Source: CAZYXZ01 sp964651395 (GTDB lineage Bacteria; Actinomycetota; Actinomycetes; BP-191). Taken from it: a stretch of 14,110 bases of DNA. Positions 1 to 6,409 of this stretch are shown piece by piece. Position numbers and translations under genes: made by a program. The stretch covers positions 1 through 14,110 of the forward strand of contig CAZYXZ010000080.1 in the NCBI GenBank assembly GCA_964651395.1. Direction: 5' to 3'. How positions within the stretch are numbered: position 1 is the first letter of the stretch; every line of letters starts with the position of its first letter. The notes under the pieces were generated by a model that was not told the DNA's origin, made no database searches, and saw only the letters and a list, made by a program, of their open reading frames with translations.

Positions 1-854
1 CGGCGCCGCTCGACGACCTCGGGCCGTGGGCGCCGCTGGCGCTCTGGGCCCGCGGCCCCGCCGACCTGGGCGTCGTCGCTGCGCGGTCGGTCGCCGTCGT
101 CGGGTCCCGCGCGGCCACCGACTACGGCCTCAGCGTCGCGGGCGAGCTCGGCGCCGGACTCGGCGAGCGCGGCTGGGCCGTGGTCTCGGGCGGCGCGCTG
201 GGCATCGACGGTGCAGCTCACCGAGGCGCGCTCGCCGTGGGCGCGACAACGGTCGCCGTCCTGGCCTGCGGCGTCGACGTCGCGTACCCGCAGCGGCACG
301 AGGCGCTGCTGGCGCGCATCGCGGAGCGCGGACTCGTCGTCAGCGAGTGGCCGCCCGGGTCTGCGCCGATGCGCCATCGCTTCCTCACCCGCAACCGCGT
401 CATCGCCGCGCTGTCGGCCGGCACGGTCGTCGTGGAGGCCGCGGTGCGCAGCGGGGCGCTGTCCACCGCGAACAACGCAGAACGGCTCGGCCGGCCGGTG
501 ATGGCCGTGCCCGGGCCGGTCACGTCGGCGATGTCCGGCGGGTGCCACGTCTGGCTGCGCGACCACGACGCAGTGCTCGTGACCGACGCGGCAGAGGTGG
601 TCGAAGTGGTCGGGCGGATGGGCGAAGACCTCGCACCCCGACGCAGTGGTCCCGCCACGCTCTTCGACGAGCTCACACCGACCGCGCGCCGCGTCCTCGA
701 CGCGCTGCCCGCCCGACGATGGGCCCCGGTGGCTGCGCTGCTGCGTACGTCGGGTCTCGCACTGCCAGACGTGCTGGAAGGGCTGAGCCAGCTCGAGCTG
801 GCCGGCCTCGCCGAAAAGTCCGACGGCCGCTATCGCTGCAAGCGCGGTGCTTGA
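1..854 (+). CDS. dprA: DNA processing protein DprA (5' truncated by window edge)
   Basis: DprA/Smf binds single-stranded DNA and loads RecA during uptake of transforming DNA; its role in actinobacteria that are not naturally competent is unclear. The reading frame is open from base 3 and gives 283 residues to the TGA at 852-854; the N-terminus lies outside the window. The Rossmann-like core is clear: VAVVGSRAATDYG near residues 30-42 of the visible part, SGGALGIDGAAHRGA at 62-76, then FLTRNRVIAALS, and EAAVRSGALSTANNA followed by RPVMAVPGPV. The last 60 or so residues (from LTPTARRVLDAL) look like the DprA winged-helix domain. The recombinase gene follows after 31 bp on the same strand, an order common in actinobacteria. 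No frameshift is seen. Family assignment is firm. Confidence 0.95.
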   Translation, partial: APLDDLGPWAPLALWARGPADLGVVAARSVAVVGSRAATDYGLSVAGELGAGLGERGWAVVSGGALGIDGAAHRGALAVGATTVAVLACGVDVAYPQRHEALLARIAERGLVVSEWPPGSAPMRHRFLTRNRVIAALSAGTVVVEAAVRSGALSTANNAERLGRPVMAVPGPVTSAMSGGCHVWLRDHDAVLVTDAAEVVEVVGRMGEDLAPRRSGPATLFDELTPTARRVLDALPARRWAPVAALLRTSGLALPDVLEGLSQLELAGLAEKSDGRYRCKRGA

Positions 855-886
855 CCCGGACTGATGCACTGATCATGGTCAGGTCA
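851..886 (+). promoter_or_regulatory. Possible xerC promoter with GGTCA repeats
   Basis: TTGACC at 851-856 (overlapping the dprA stop) and CATGGT at 874-879 are 17 bp apart. This would place transcription start at or next to the xerC ATG at 886, as in leaderless mRNAs. The -35 is good and the -10 is poor. The same gap has TGACC at 852-856 and two abutting GGTCA copies at 877-881 and 882-886. No good Shine-Dalgarno precedes the ATG. Confidence 0.3.
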
Positions 887-1779
887 TGGAGCTCGCCGCG
901 GCACTCGTCGAGTTCCGCCGTCACCTCGAGGCGGAGCGCGGGCTGTCGCCGCACACGGTCGCGGCGTACTGCGGTGACGTCGCCAACCTCGGCGAGCATG
1001 TCGCTCGCGCCGGCGTCGACCAGGTGGCCGACGTCACTCCTGACCTACTGCGTAGCTGGCTCGCGCGACTGCGCTCGACCGGGCGCGCCCGCGCCACGAT
1101 GGCCCGCCGCGCGTCTGCCGTGAAGGTGTTCTTCGCGTACGCCGCCAAGCGCGGCTGGGTCGCCGCCGACCCCGCTGCGGCACTGACCGTGCCCGGTCCG
1201 GAGCGCCGCCTGCCACGGGTCCTGCGCGCCGCCGAGGCTGCGGCGCTGGTCAGCGCTCCGGCCGGTGACACGCCCGTGGGGTTGCGTGACCGCGCGATCC
1301 TGGAGCTGCTCTACGCCAGCGCGATCCGGGTCGGTGAGCTGACCGGTCTCGACATCGACGACCTCGACCCGCACCGCCGGCTGGTCCGGGTGCTCGGCAA
1401 GGGCAGCAAGGAGCGCAGCGTCCCGTACGGGCTGCCGGCGGCCCACGCGCTGGAGCTGTGGCTCACCGCAGGCCGTCCGGAGCTCGCGAAATCGGACAGT
1501 GGCGCCGCCCTGTTCCTCGGCGAGCGCGGCCGGCGCATCGACCAGCGCGCCGTGCGTCGGCTCGTCCACGCCTATCTCGCGGTGCTGCCCGGACTGCCCG
1601 ACCTGGGTCCGCACGGGCTACGTCACTCCGCAGCCACTCATCTCGTTGAAGGCGGCGCGGACCTCAGAACGGTCCAGGAGCTCCTGGGGCACGCTACGCT
1701 CGCAACGACCCAGGTTTACACGCACGTGTCGGCAGAACGGCTGAAGGCAACCTATGAGCAGGCGCACCCCCGAGCCTGA
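886..1779 (+). CDS. xerC: Tyrosine recombinase XerC
   Basis: Site-specific recombinase that resolves chromosome dimers at dif together with a XerD partner, in the cytoplasm. The 297-residue length is normal for Xer proteins. The N-terminal SAM-like DNA-binding domain covers about residues 3-90 (FRRHLEAERGLSPHTVAAY). The catalytic domain contains the full active-site set: R148 (ASAIRVGELTGL), K172 (LGKGSKERSVP), H243 and R246 (GPHGLRHSAATHL), H269 (LLGHATLATT) and nucleophile Y278 (QVYTHVS). No residue is missing, so it should be active. The ATG at 886 begins the conserved N-terminus. The 3' end overlaps whiG by 26 bp, implying cotranscription. XerC rather than XerD or an integrase is inferred from the dprA/rpsB neighbourhood and the lack of phage genes. 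Confidence 0.92.
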   Translation: MELAAALVEFRRHLEAERGLSPHTVAAYCGDVANLGEHVARAGVDQVADVTPDLLRSWLARLRSTGRARATMARRASAVKVFFAYAAKRGWVAADPAAALTVPGPERRLPRVLRAAEAAALVSAPAGDTPVGLRDRAILELLYASAIRVGELTGLDIDDLDPHRRLVRVLGKGSKERSVPYGLPAAHALELWLTAGRPELAKSDSGAALFLGERGRRIDQRAVRRLVHAYLAVLPGLPDLGPHGLRHSAATHLVEGGADLRTVQELLGHATLATTQVYTHVSAERLKATYEQAHPRA

Positions 1780-2611
1780 CGGCGCGCGCGTCATCTCGCG
1801 TACGCCGGCCTCTGCCGCGGCCTCGATCGATCCCGACAAGGCCGACGCCGAGAGCGTGATCCCTGAGCTCTGGCGCGAGTTCAAGGACACCGGCAGCACC
1901 GCGGTTCGTGAGCGGCTGATCCTGCACTACTCGCCGCTGGTGAAGTACGTCGCCGGGCGGGTCGGTGTGGGGCTCCCGCCGAACATCGAGCAGGCCGACC
2001 TCGTGTCCTACGGGATCTTCGGACTGATCGACGCCATCGAGAAGTTCGACCTCGAGCGGGCCATCAAGTTCGAGACCTACGCGATCAGCCGGATCCGCGG
2101 CGCGATCATCGACGAGCTGCGCGCCATCGACTGGATCCCGCGCTCGGTCCGGCACAAGGCGCGCGAGGTCGAGAAGGCCTACTCCAGCCTCGAGGCCAAG
2201 CTGCACCGCACGCCGACCGAGGCCGAGGTGGCCGATGAGCTCGGCATCGACCTCGACGACCTGCACCAGATCTTCAGCCAGGTCTCCTTCGTCAACGTCG
2301 TGGCGCTCGACGAGCTGCTCAACGTCGGCGGCGAACGAGGCGACAAGCTCTCCCTGGTCGACACGCTCGAGGACCCGCGCACGGAGGACCCGGTCCTCGC
2401 CTTCGAGACCGAGGAGACCAAGTTCCTGCTCGCCAAGGCGATCAACACGCTCCCGGAGCGGGAGAAGATCGTCGTGACGCTCTACTACTACGAAGGCCTC
2501 ACCCTCGCCGAGATCGGGCAGGTGCTGGGCGTCACGGAAAGCCGGATCTGCCAGATGCACACCAAGGCGGTCCTCCAGCTCCGCGGCAAGATCGCCGAGC
2601 AGCGCGACTAA
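1754..2611 (+). CDS. whiG: RNA polymerase sigma factor, WhiG/FliA type
   Basis: Alternative sigma-70 family factor of the FliA/WhiG group. In Streptomyces WhiG commits aerial hyphae to sporulation and is held by the c-di-GMP-dependent anti-sigma RsiG; in motile actinobacteria relatives serve flagellar genes. The protein is 285 residues. Region 2 is at about 55-130 (LILHYSPLVKYVAGRV, EQADLVSYGIFGLIDAIEKF, IKFETYAISRIRGAIIDELR, DWIPRSVR). Region 3 is at about 135-190 (RTPTEAEVADELGI). Region 4 is at about 225-280 (INTLPEREKIVVTLYYYEGL, TLAEIGQVLGVTESR). It closely resembles Streptomyces WhiG as I remember it, including the LPEREK and YYYEGLTLAEIG stretches. The ATG at 1754 follows GAAGG at 1743-1747 and lies inside xerC. 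The stop overlaps that of the convergent peptidase gene. No rsiG or flagellar gene is in the window. Confidence 0.93.
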   Translation: MSRRTPEPDGARVISRTPASAAASIDPDKADAESVIPELWREFKDTGSTAVRERLILHYSPLVKYVAGRVGVGLPPNIEQADLVSYGIFGLIDAIEKFDLERAIKFETYAISRIRGAIIDELRAIDWIPRSVRHKAREVEKAYSSLEAKLHRTPTEAEVADELGIDLDDLHQIFSQVSFVNVVALDELLNVGGERGDKLSLVDTLEDPRTEDPVLAFETEETKFLLAKAINTLPEREKIVVTLYYYEGLTLAEIGQVLGVTESRICQMHTKAVLQLRGKIAEQRD

Positions 2612-3273
2612 GGGCCGCGGCTCCTCACTCCCTGGCCTGCTGCGCGGCGCCGCTCGCGACGGCCGGGGGTCAGGAGCCGCCCCCCGGCGAGCACGGCGAG
2701 CCCACTCCCCGCAGCACCGGCGAAGGCCAGGCCCGCGCCGCTGGCCGGCTTCGCGGCGCGCGACGGCGCGGGGGCTCTCGTCTCGGTGCGGCGCGCGGCT
2801 TCCGCCGCGGGTTGCACTCGATCGGCTCCATGCCACAGGGGCAGCAGCCGGGCGGGTTCGGGCGAGCCGAGCAACAGCAGCGGGTCAAGGTAGACATCGT
2901 CGCGGCGTAGCCCCCAGTGCAGACCGGGATGTCCCGGTGCGAGCGTCCCGAGGACGGCGCCGCGTCGTACGGCGTCGCCTTTCGCGACGCCGACCTCGAG
3001 CGGCTCGTACGTCGTCCGCAGCCCGTTCGCGTGCGCGACGCTGACGACTCCCCGCCCGGCCAGCACCCCCGCGAAGCGGACCACGCCCGAACCGGCGGTC
3101 CGGACCGGCGTGCCGACCGGGGCGGCCAGGTCGACCCCGCGATGCCCGGCCAGCCACGGCTGGTCGGGCGGGTCGAACCCGCGACGGACCACGACCGGAC
3201 TCACCGGCGCCGTCCAGCGCGGTGCCTCCGCCTGGGGAAGGAGCGGGAGGAGGAGCGTCAGCAGCAGTCGCAT
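2608..3273 (-). CDS. Exported M23-family (LytM-like) peptidase homologue
   Basis: Probable cell-wall endopeptidase or a LytM-type regulatory factor acting outside the membrane. The 221-residue protein starts with a signal peptide (MRLLLTLLLPLLPQAEA, likely cut after A17). The M23 domain covers about 25-135: the Zn-ligand pair H44 and D48 in GHRGVDLAAPVGTPV, H81 in VSVAHANGLRTTYEPL, and H119 in GLHWGLRRDDVYLDP. The usual HxH near the end reads GLH, so the first His is replaced by G117; whether it still cleaves peptide bonds is open. A Pro/Ala/Arg-rich linker (about 150-178) leads to a likely C-terminal membrane helix (about 179-200) and a basic tail RRERRR. It is convergent with whiG and divergent from rpsB. 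A peptidase gene in this place beside rpsB is common in actinobacteria. Confidence 0.85.
   Translation of the reverse strand: MRLLLTLLLPLLPQAEAPRWTAPVSPVVVRRGFDPPDQPWLAGHRGVDLAAPVGTPVRTAGSGVVRFAGVLAGRGVVSVAHANGLRTTYEPLEVGVAKGDAVRRGAVLGTLAPGHPGLHWGLRRDDVYLDPLLLLGSPEPARLLPLWHGADRVQPAAEAARRTETRAPAPSRAAKPASGAGLAFAGAAGSGLAVLAGGRLLTPGRRERRRAAGQGVRSRGP
2617..2680. repeat. Inverted repeat at the whiG / M23 convergent junction
   Basis: GCGGCTCCT at 2617-2625 is matched by its exact reverse complement AGGAGCCGC at 2672-2680. The loop also holds the 10-bp perfect palindrome GCGGCGCCGC near 2643-2652. It lies just past the whiG stop and inside the 3' end of the peptidase gene. No T-run follows. It could slow converging transcription, or simply reflect GC-rich coding sequence. 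Confidence 0.3.
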
Positions 3274-3420
3274 GAGCCCACGGTGAGCCCCTCAGGGGGC
3301 TGCGGACCGGGCTCCGCCGGATCTGTGGAAGAATGAGCCAGCGGTCCAGCCACATCGGGCCGACTTCGCACGTCCACACATGGCCGGGTCACCACGCACC
3401 GGCCAGCCTCCGGGCACCTC
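3274..3420. other. Divergent intergenic region upstream of rpsB
   Basis: This is the gene-free part between the divergent peptidase and rpsB genes and presumably holds promoters in both directions. I see an inverted repeat AGCCCC-TCAG-GGGGCT at 3286-3301, close to the peptidase start. An AT-richer patch at 3322-3335 includes AAGAAT (3329-3334), a possible -10 for rpsB, but no convincing -35 lies 16-18 bp upstream. No ORF here looks like a real gene. Confidence 0.4.
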
Positions 3421-3533
3421 GGTCCCGCTCTCCGGAGCGGGTGGGACGCCCGGCGTGGACGTCAGGACGGCGGAACCGCTCCGCCGTGTCAACCGAGGCC
3501 GTCCCGGCCTGCCCGGGGCGCGGAAGGAAACAC
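3421..3533 (+). promoter_or_regulatory. Structured 5' leader of rpsB (three tandem hairpins)
   Basis: Three perfect stems lie one after another before the rpsB ribosome binding site. Hairpin 1: CCCGCTC 3424-3430 with GAGCGGG 3435-3441, loop TCCG, which is a UNCG-type tetraloop with the favoured C-G closing pair. Hairpin 2: ACGGCGG 3467-3473 with CCGCCGT 3481-3487, 7-nt loop. Hairpin 3: AGGCCG 3496-3501 with CGGCCT 3505-3510, 3-nt loop. GGGAC at 3443-3447 could pair instead with GTCCC at 3422-3426 or 3501-3505, so alternative folds exist. The Shine-Dalgarno GGAAGGA (3522-3528) follows. In E. coli, S2 represses its own mRNA through the rpsB leader; a similar role here is inference. Confidence 0.45.
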
Positions 3534-4418
3534 ATGGCCGTCGTCACCATGCGACAGCTGCTCGAGAGTGGCGTTCACTTCGGGCACCAGACCAAGCGCT
3601 GGAACCCGAAGATGAAGCGCTTCATCTTCACCGAGCGCAACGGCATCTACATCATCGACCTGCAGCAGACGCTGTCCTACATCGACCGCGCGTACGAGTT
3701 CGTGCGCGAGACGGTCGCCCACGGCGGCACGATCCTCTTCGTCGGCACCAAGAAGCAGGCGCAGGAGGCCATCGAGCGCGAGGCCACCCGGGTCGGCATG
3801 CCCTACGTCAACGAGCGCTGGCTCGGCGGCATGCTCACCAACTTCCAGACCGTCCACAAGCGCCTCCAGCGCCTGCAGGAGCTCGAGATGCTCGAGCAGA
3901 CCGGCGGCGTCACGGTGATGACGAAGAAGGAAGCCCTCGTCCTCGGCCGCGAGAAGAAGAAGCTCGAGCGCACTCTCGGCGGCCTGCGCGGCATGACCCG
4001 CACGCCGAGCGCGGTGTGGATCGTCGACACGAAGAAGGAGCACATCGCGGTCGGCGAGGCGCACAAGCTCAACATCCCGGTCGTCGCCATCCTCGACACC
4101 AACTGCGACCCGGACGAGGTCGACTACAAGATCCCCGGCAACGACGACGCCATCCGGTCGGCGGACCTGCTGACCCGGGTCATCGCCGACGCGGTCGCCG
4201 AGGGCCTCATGCAGCGCGCGGCGGCGCAGGCCGACGCGGGCCGCGAGGGCGAGGTCGCTGCGGCCGACGGCCAGCTGGCCACCGACGAGCCGCTCGCGGA
4301 CTGGGAGATCGAGCTGCTCAAGCAGAAGACCGATCCGGCTGACTCTCCGGCCTCGGCTGAAGCCGCGTCCGCATCACCGGCCGAGGCGCCCGTTGCCGAC
4401 GCCGCACCGAGTACCTGA
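3534..4418 (+). CDS. rpsB: 30S ribosomal protein S2
   Basis: Component of the small ribosomal subunit, bound near the 16S rRNA head-body junction and needed for S1/mRNA positioning where S1 is present. The 294-residue protein has the S2 fold signatures: MRQLLESGVHFGHQTKRWNP (6-25), FIFTERNGIYIIDLQQT, ILFVGTKKQAQEAI, NERWLGGMLTNFQTV, VVAILDTNCDPDEVDYKIPG (about 182-201) and NDDAIRS. The last 70 or so residues form an Ala/Glu/Asp-rich tail typical of actinobacterial S2. The start at 3534 is set by GGAAGGA five bases upstream and by the conserved MAVVTMRQLL N-terminus; the frame is open further upstream, but that part has no conservation. tsf follows after 36 bp, the near-universal rpsB-tsf pair. 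Confidence 0.98.
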   Translation: MAVVTMRQLLESGVHFGHQTKRWNPKMKRFIFTERNGIYIIDLQQTLSYIDRAYEFVRETVAHGGTILFVGTKKQAQEAIEREATRVGMPYVNERWLGGMLTNFQTVHKRLQRLQELEMLEQTGGVTVMTKKEALVLGREKKKLERTLGGLRGMTRTPSAVWIVDTKKEHIAVGEAHKLNIPVVAILDTNCDPDEVDYKIPGNDDAIRSADLLTRVIADAVAEGLMQRAAAQADAGREGEVAAADGQLATDEPLADWEIELLKQKTDPADSPASAEAASASPAEAPVADAAPST

Positions 4419-4454
4419 CCTTCTTACCGACCACAGATAGGGACTAGCCCCACC

Positions 4455-5069
4455 ATGGCTGAGATCACCGCTGCCGACGTGAAGAAGCTCCGGGAAGCAA
4501 CCGGCGCCGGCATGATGGACTGCAAGAAGGCGCTCCAGGAGGCCGACGGCGACTTCGACAAGGCGATCGAGGCGCTGCGCATCAAGGGCGCCAAGGACGT
4601 CGGCAAGCGCGAGGGCCGCAAGGCCTCCAACGGTCTCGTGCACAGCTACCTGCACAAGACGAGCCCCGACCTGCCGCCGACCGTCGGTGTCCTGCTCGAG
4701 CTCAACTGCGAGACCGACTTCGTCGCGAAGACCGAGCCGTTCCAGCAGCTGGCCAAGGACCTCGCCCAGCACATCGCGGCGGCCAACCCGCTCTACGTGA
4801 GCAAGGACGACGTCGCCCCCGAGGTGATCGAGGCCGAGAAGAAGGTCTTCGAGTCCATCGCCCGCGAGGAGGGCAAGCCGGAGGCCGCGCTCGAGAAGAT
4901 CGTCGAGGGCCGGGTCAACGGCTACTACAAGGACTTCTGCCTGCTCGAGCAGTCCTGGGTCAAGGACAACAAGAAGACCATCAAGGCCTTGCTCGACGAC
5001 GCCAACGCCTCGCTCGGCGAGAAGATCGAGGTACGACGGTTCGCCCGCTACAAGGTCGGCCAGAACTAG
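4455..5069 (+). CDS. tsf: Elongation factor Ts (short form)
   Basis: Guanine-nucleotide exchange factor that recycles EF-Tu-GDP. The N-terminal UBA-like domain is clear: ITAADVKKLREATGAGMMDC (4-23), KKALQEADGDFDKAIEALRI, and KGAKDVGKREGRKASNG. The EF-Tu contact motif NCETDFVAKTEPF is at about 84-96. The core ends with KPEAALEKIVEGRVNGYYKD, FCLLEQSWVKDNKKTIKALL and IEVRRFARYKVGQN. At 204 residues it is much shorter than the roughly 270-280 residues of Streptomyces or mycobacterial EF-Ts. HSYLHK and LPPTVGVLLELNCETDFVAK sit together where those proteins have two separate segments, so the duplicated core looks reduced to one. The nearest Shine-Dalgarno is a weak AGGGA at 4439-4443, rather far from the ATG. 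pyrH begins 25 bp downstream. Confidence 0.97.
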   Translation: MAEITAADVKKLREATGAGMMDCKKALQEADGDFDKAIEALRIKGAKDVGKREGRKASNGLVHSYLHKTSPDLPPTVGVLLELNCETDFVAKTEPFQQLAKDLAQHIAAANPLYVSKDDVAPEVIEAEKKVFESIAREEGKPEAALEKIVEGRVNGYYKDFCLLEQSWVKDNKKTIKALLDDANASLGEKIEVRRFARYKVGQN

Positions 5070-5094
5070 GACCTCGAGGCGAAGGGAGCACCGG

Positions 5095-5850
5095 ATGACA
5101 CAGGTCTTCGACCAGAGTTCGGACTCTCTTCGCTGGTCGCGTGTGTTGCTCAAGCTCTCCGGTGAGGCGTTCGCAGGAGGCGAGCCGTTCGGCATCGACC
5201 CGTCCACGGTGCAGCGGATCGCCGCCGAGGTGGCCGACGTCAACGAGGGCGGCGTCCAGATCGCCATCGTGGTCGGCGGCGGCAACATCTTCCGCGGTGC
5301 CGCGCTGCAGGAGCGCGGTATGGACCGGCCGCGCGCCGACTACATGGGCATGCTGGCGACCGTCATCAACTGCCTGGCGCTGCAGGACGCGCTGGAGCAC
5401 CACGACTGCCCGACTCGCGTTCAGACGGCGATCCAGATGGGCCAGATCGCGGAGCCCTACATCCCGCAGCGAGCGATCCGGCACCTCGAGAAGGGTCGGG
5501 TCGTCATCTTCGGGGCGGGCATGGGCGCTCCGTACTTCTCCACCGACACGACGGCGGCGCAGCGCGCCCTCGAGATCGGCGCGGGCGCGGTGCTCAAGGC
5601 CACGCAGGTGGACGGGGTCTACGACAGCGACCCGCGGAAGAACCCGGACGCGGTGCGCTTCGACTCACTCGACTACGCCGACGTGCTGGCTCGTGGCCTG
5701 AAGGTGATGGACGCCACGGCGATCAGCCTGTGCATGGACAACTCGCTGCCCATCGTCGTGTTCGACCTGGCCGGCGAGGGCAACATCGGCCGCGCCGTGC
5801 GCGGTGAGAAGATCGGCACGCTGGTCACATCCGGGACAGGGGAGGTCTGA
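5095..5850 (+). CDS. pyrH: UMP kinase
   Basis: Bacterial-type UMP kinase (amino-acid kinase family): UMP + ATP to UDP + ADP, the committed step to UTP and CTP, usually activated by GTP and inhibited by UTP. The 251-residue protein shows VLLKLSGEAF (17-26, K20 in the phosphate-binding loop), VVGGGNIFRG (59-68), the UMP-contact region RPRADYMGMLATVINCLALQ (78-97), GAGMGAPYFSTDTTAAQRALEI (140-161), QVDGVYDSDPRKNP (171-184) and the C-terminal MDNSLPIVVFDL (214-225). The first 15 or so residues are a short extension. The ATG at 5095 is supported by AAGGGAG at 5082-5088. It sits between tsf and frr, the classic bacterial order, with a single base between its stop and the frr start. Confidence 0.97.
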   Translation: MTQVFDQSSDSLRWSRVLLKLSGEAFAGGEPFGIDPSTVQRIAAEVADVNEGGVQIAIVVGGGNIFRGAALQERGMDRPRADYMGMLATVINCLALQDALEHHDCPTRVQTAIQMGQIAEPYIPQRAIRHLEKGRVVIFGAGMGAPYFSTDTTAAQRALEIGAGAVLKATQVDGVYDSDPRKNPDAVRFDSLDYADVLARGLKVMDATAISLCMDNSLPIVVFDLAGEGNIGRAVRGEKIGTLVTSGTGEV

Positions 5851-5851
5851 C

Positions 5852-6409
5852 GTGATCGAGGAGACCCTGTTCGAGGCCGAGTCCAAGATGGAGAAGGCCG
5901 TCGGGGTGACCAAGGAGGAGATGGCCACGCTGCGCACGGGCCGCGCCTCGCCGGCGATGTTCAGCAAGATCACCGTCGAGTACTACGGCGCGCCGACGCC
6001 GCTTCAGCAGCTGGCGTCGCTGCGCGTGCCCGAGGCGCGGATGGCGGAGATCCAGCCCTACGACAAGGGCGATCTGGCGGCGATCGAGAAGGCCATCCGC
6101 GACAGCGACCTCGGTGTCAACCCGAGCAACGACGGCAGCATCATCCGCATCGTCTTCCCGCAGCTCACCGAGGAGCGCCGCAAAGAGCTGATCAAGGTCG
6201 CGCACAAGCGCGCCGAGGACGGTCGCATCTCCATCCGCGCGGTTCGCCGGCACGCCAAGGACGCGCTGGACAAGCTGGTCAAGGACGGCGAGGCCGGCGA
6301 GGACGAAGTGCGGCGCGCGGAGAAGGAGCTCGAGGAGGTCACCCACCGTTACGTCGCGCAGGTCGACGACCTGCTCAAGCACAAGGAAGCCGAGCTCCTC
6401 GAGGTCTAG
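5852..6409 (+). CDS. frr: Ribosome recycling factor
   Basis: RRF splits the post-termination ribosome together with EF-G. The 185-residue product has the expected length and the three-helix plus beta-domain pattern: EAESKMEKAVGVTKEEMATL, RTGRASPAMFSKITVEYYG, PTPLQQLASLRVPEARM, the motif VNPSNDGSIIRI, FPQLTEERRKELIKVAHK and EDGRISIRAVRRHAKD. The start is GTG at 5852, preceded by GGGGAGG at 5839-5845 with good spacing; the frame is open about 16 codons upstream inside pyrH, but that part is not RRF-like. The stop TAG at 6407-6409 shares its final G with the GTG of cdsA, pointing to translational coupling. Confidence 0.97.
   Translation: MIEETLFEAESKMEKAVGVTKEEMATLRTGRASPAMFSKITVEYYGAPTPLQQLASLRVPEARMAEIQPYDKGDLAAIEKAIRDSDLGVNPSNDGSIIRIVFPQLTEERRKELIKVAHKRAEDGRISIRAVRRHAKDALDKLVKDGEAGEDEVRRAEKELEEVTHRYVAQVDDLLKHKEAELLEV

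Noticed and set aside
26..1123. Plus-strand open frame of 365 codons across dprA and xerC
   Set aside because: Very Arg-rich, in the wrong frame for both conserved genes.
886..1779. Reading the recombinase as a phage integrase marking a mobile element
   Set aside because: Size, gene order between dprA and whiG, and lack of att-like repeats or phage genes all fit the housekeeping XerC.
1694..2836. Minus-strand open frame of 380 codons opposite whiG
   Set aside because: Antisense to a well-conserved sigma factor; composition is Arg/Asp/Glu/Leu repeats without recognisable motifs.
3300..3335. Promoter call for rpsB at AAGAAT (3329-3334)
   Set aside because: No -35 at an acceptable distance; too weak for a separate entry, though the AT-richer patch is mentioned in the region note.
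3333..3533. In-frame ATG that would add 67 residues to the N-terminus of S2
   Set aside because: The extension resembles no S2 sequence, passes through the three leader hairpins, and ignores the strong GGAAGGA site before the ATG at 3534.
5804..5851. In-frame ATG 16 codons upstream of frr
   Set aside because: It lies in pyrH coding sequence; the GTG at 5852 has GGGGAGG at proper distance and gives the standard RRF length.
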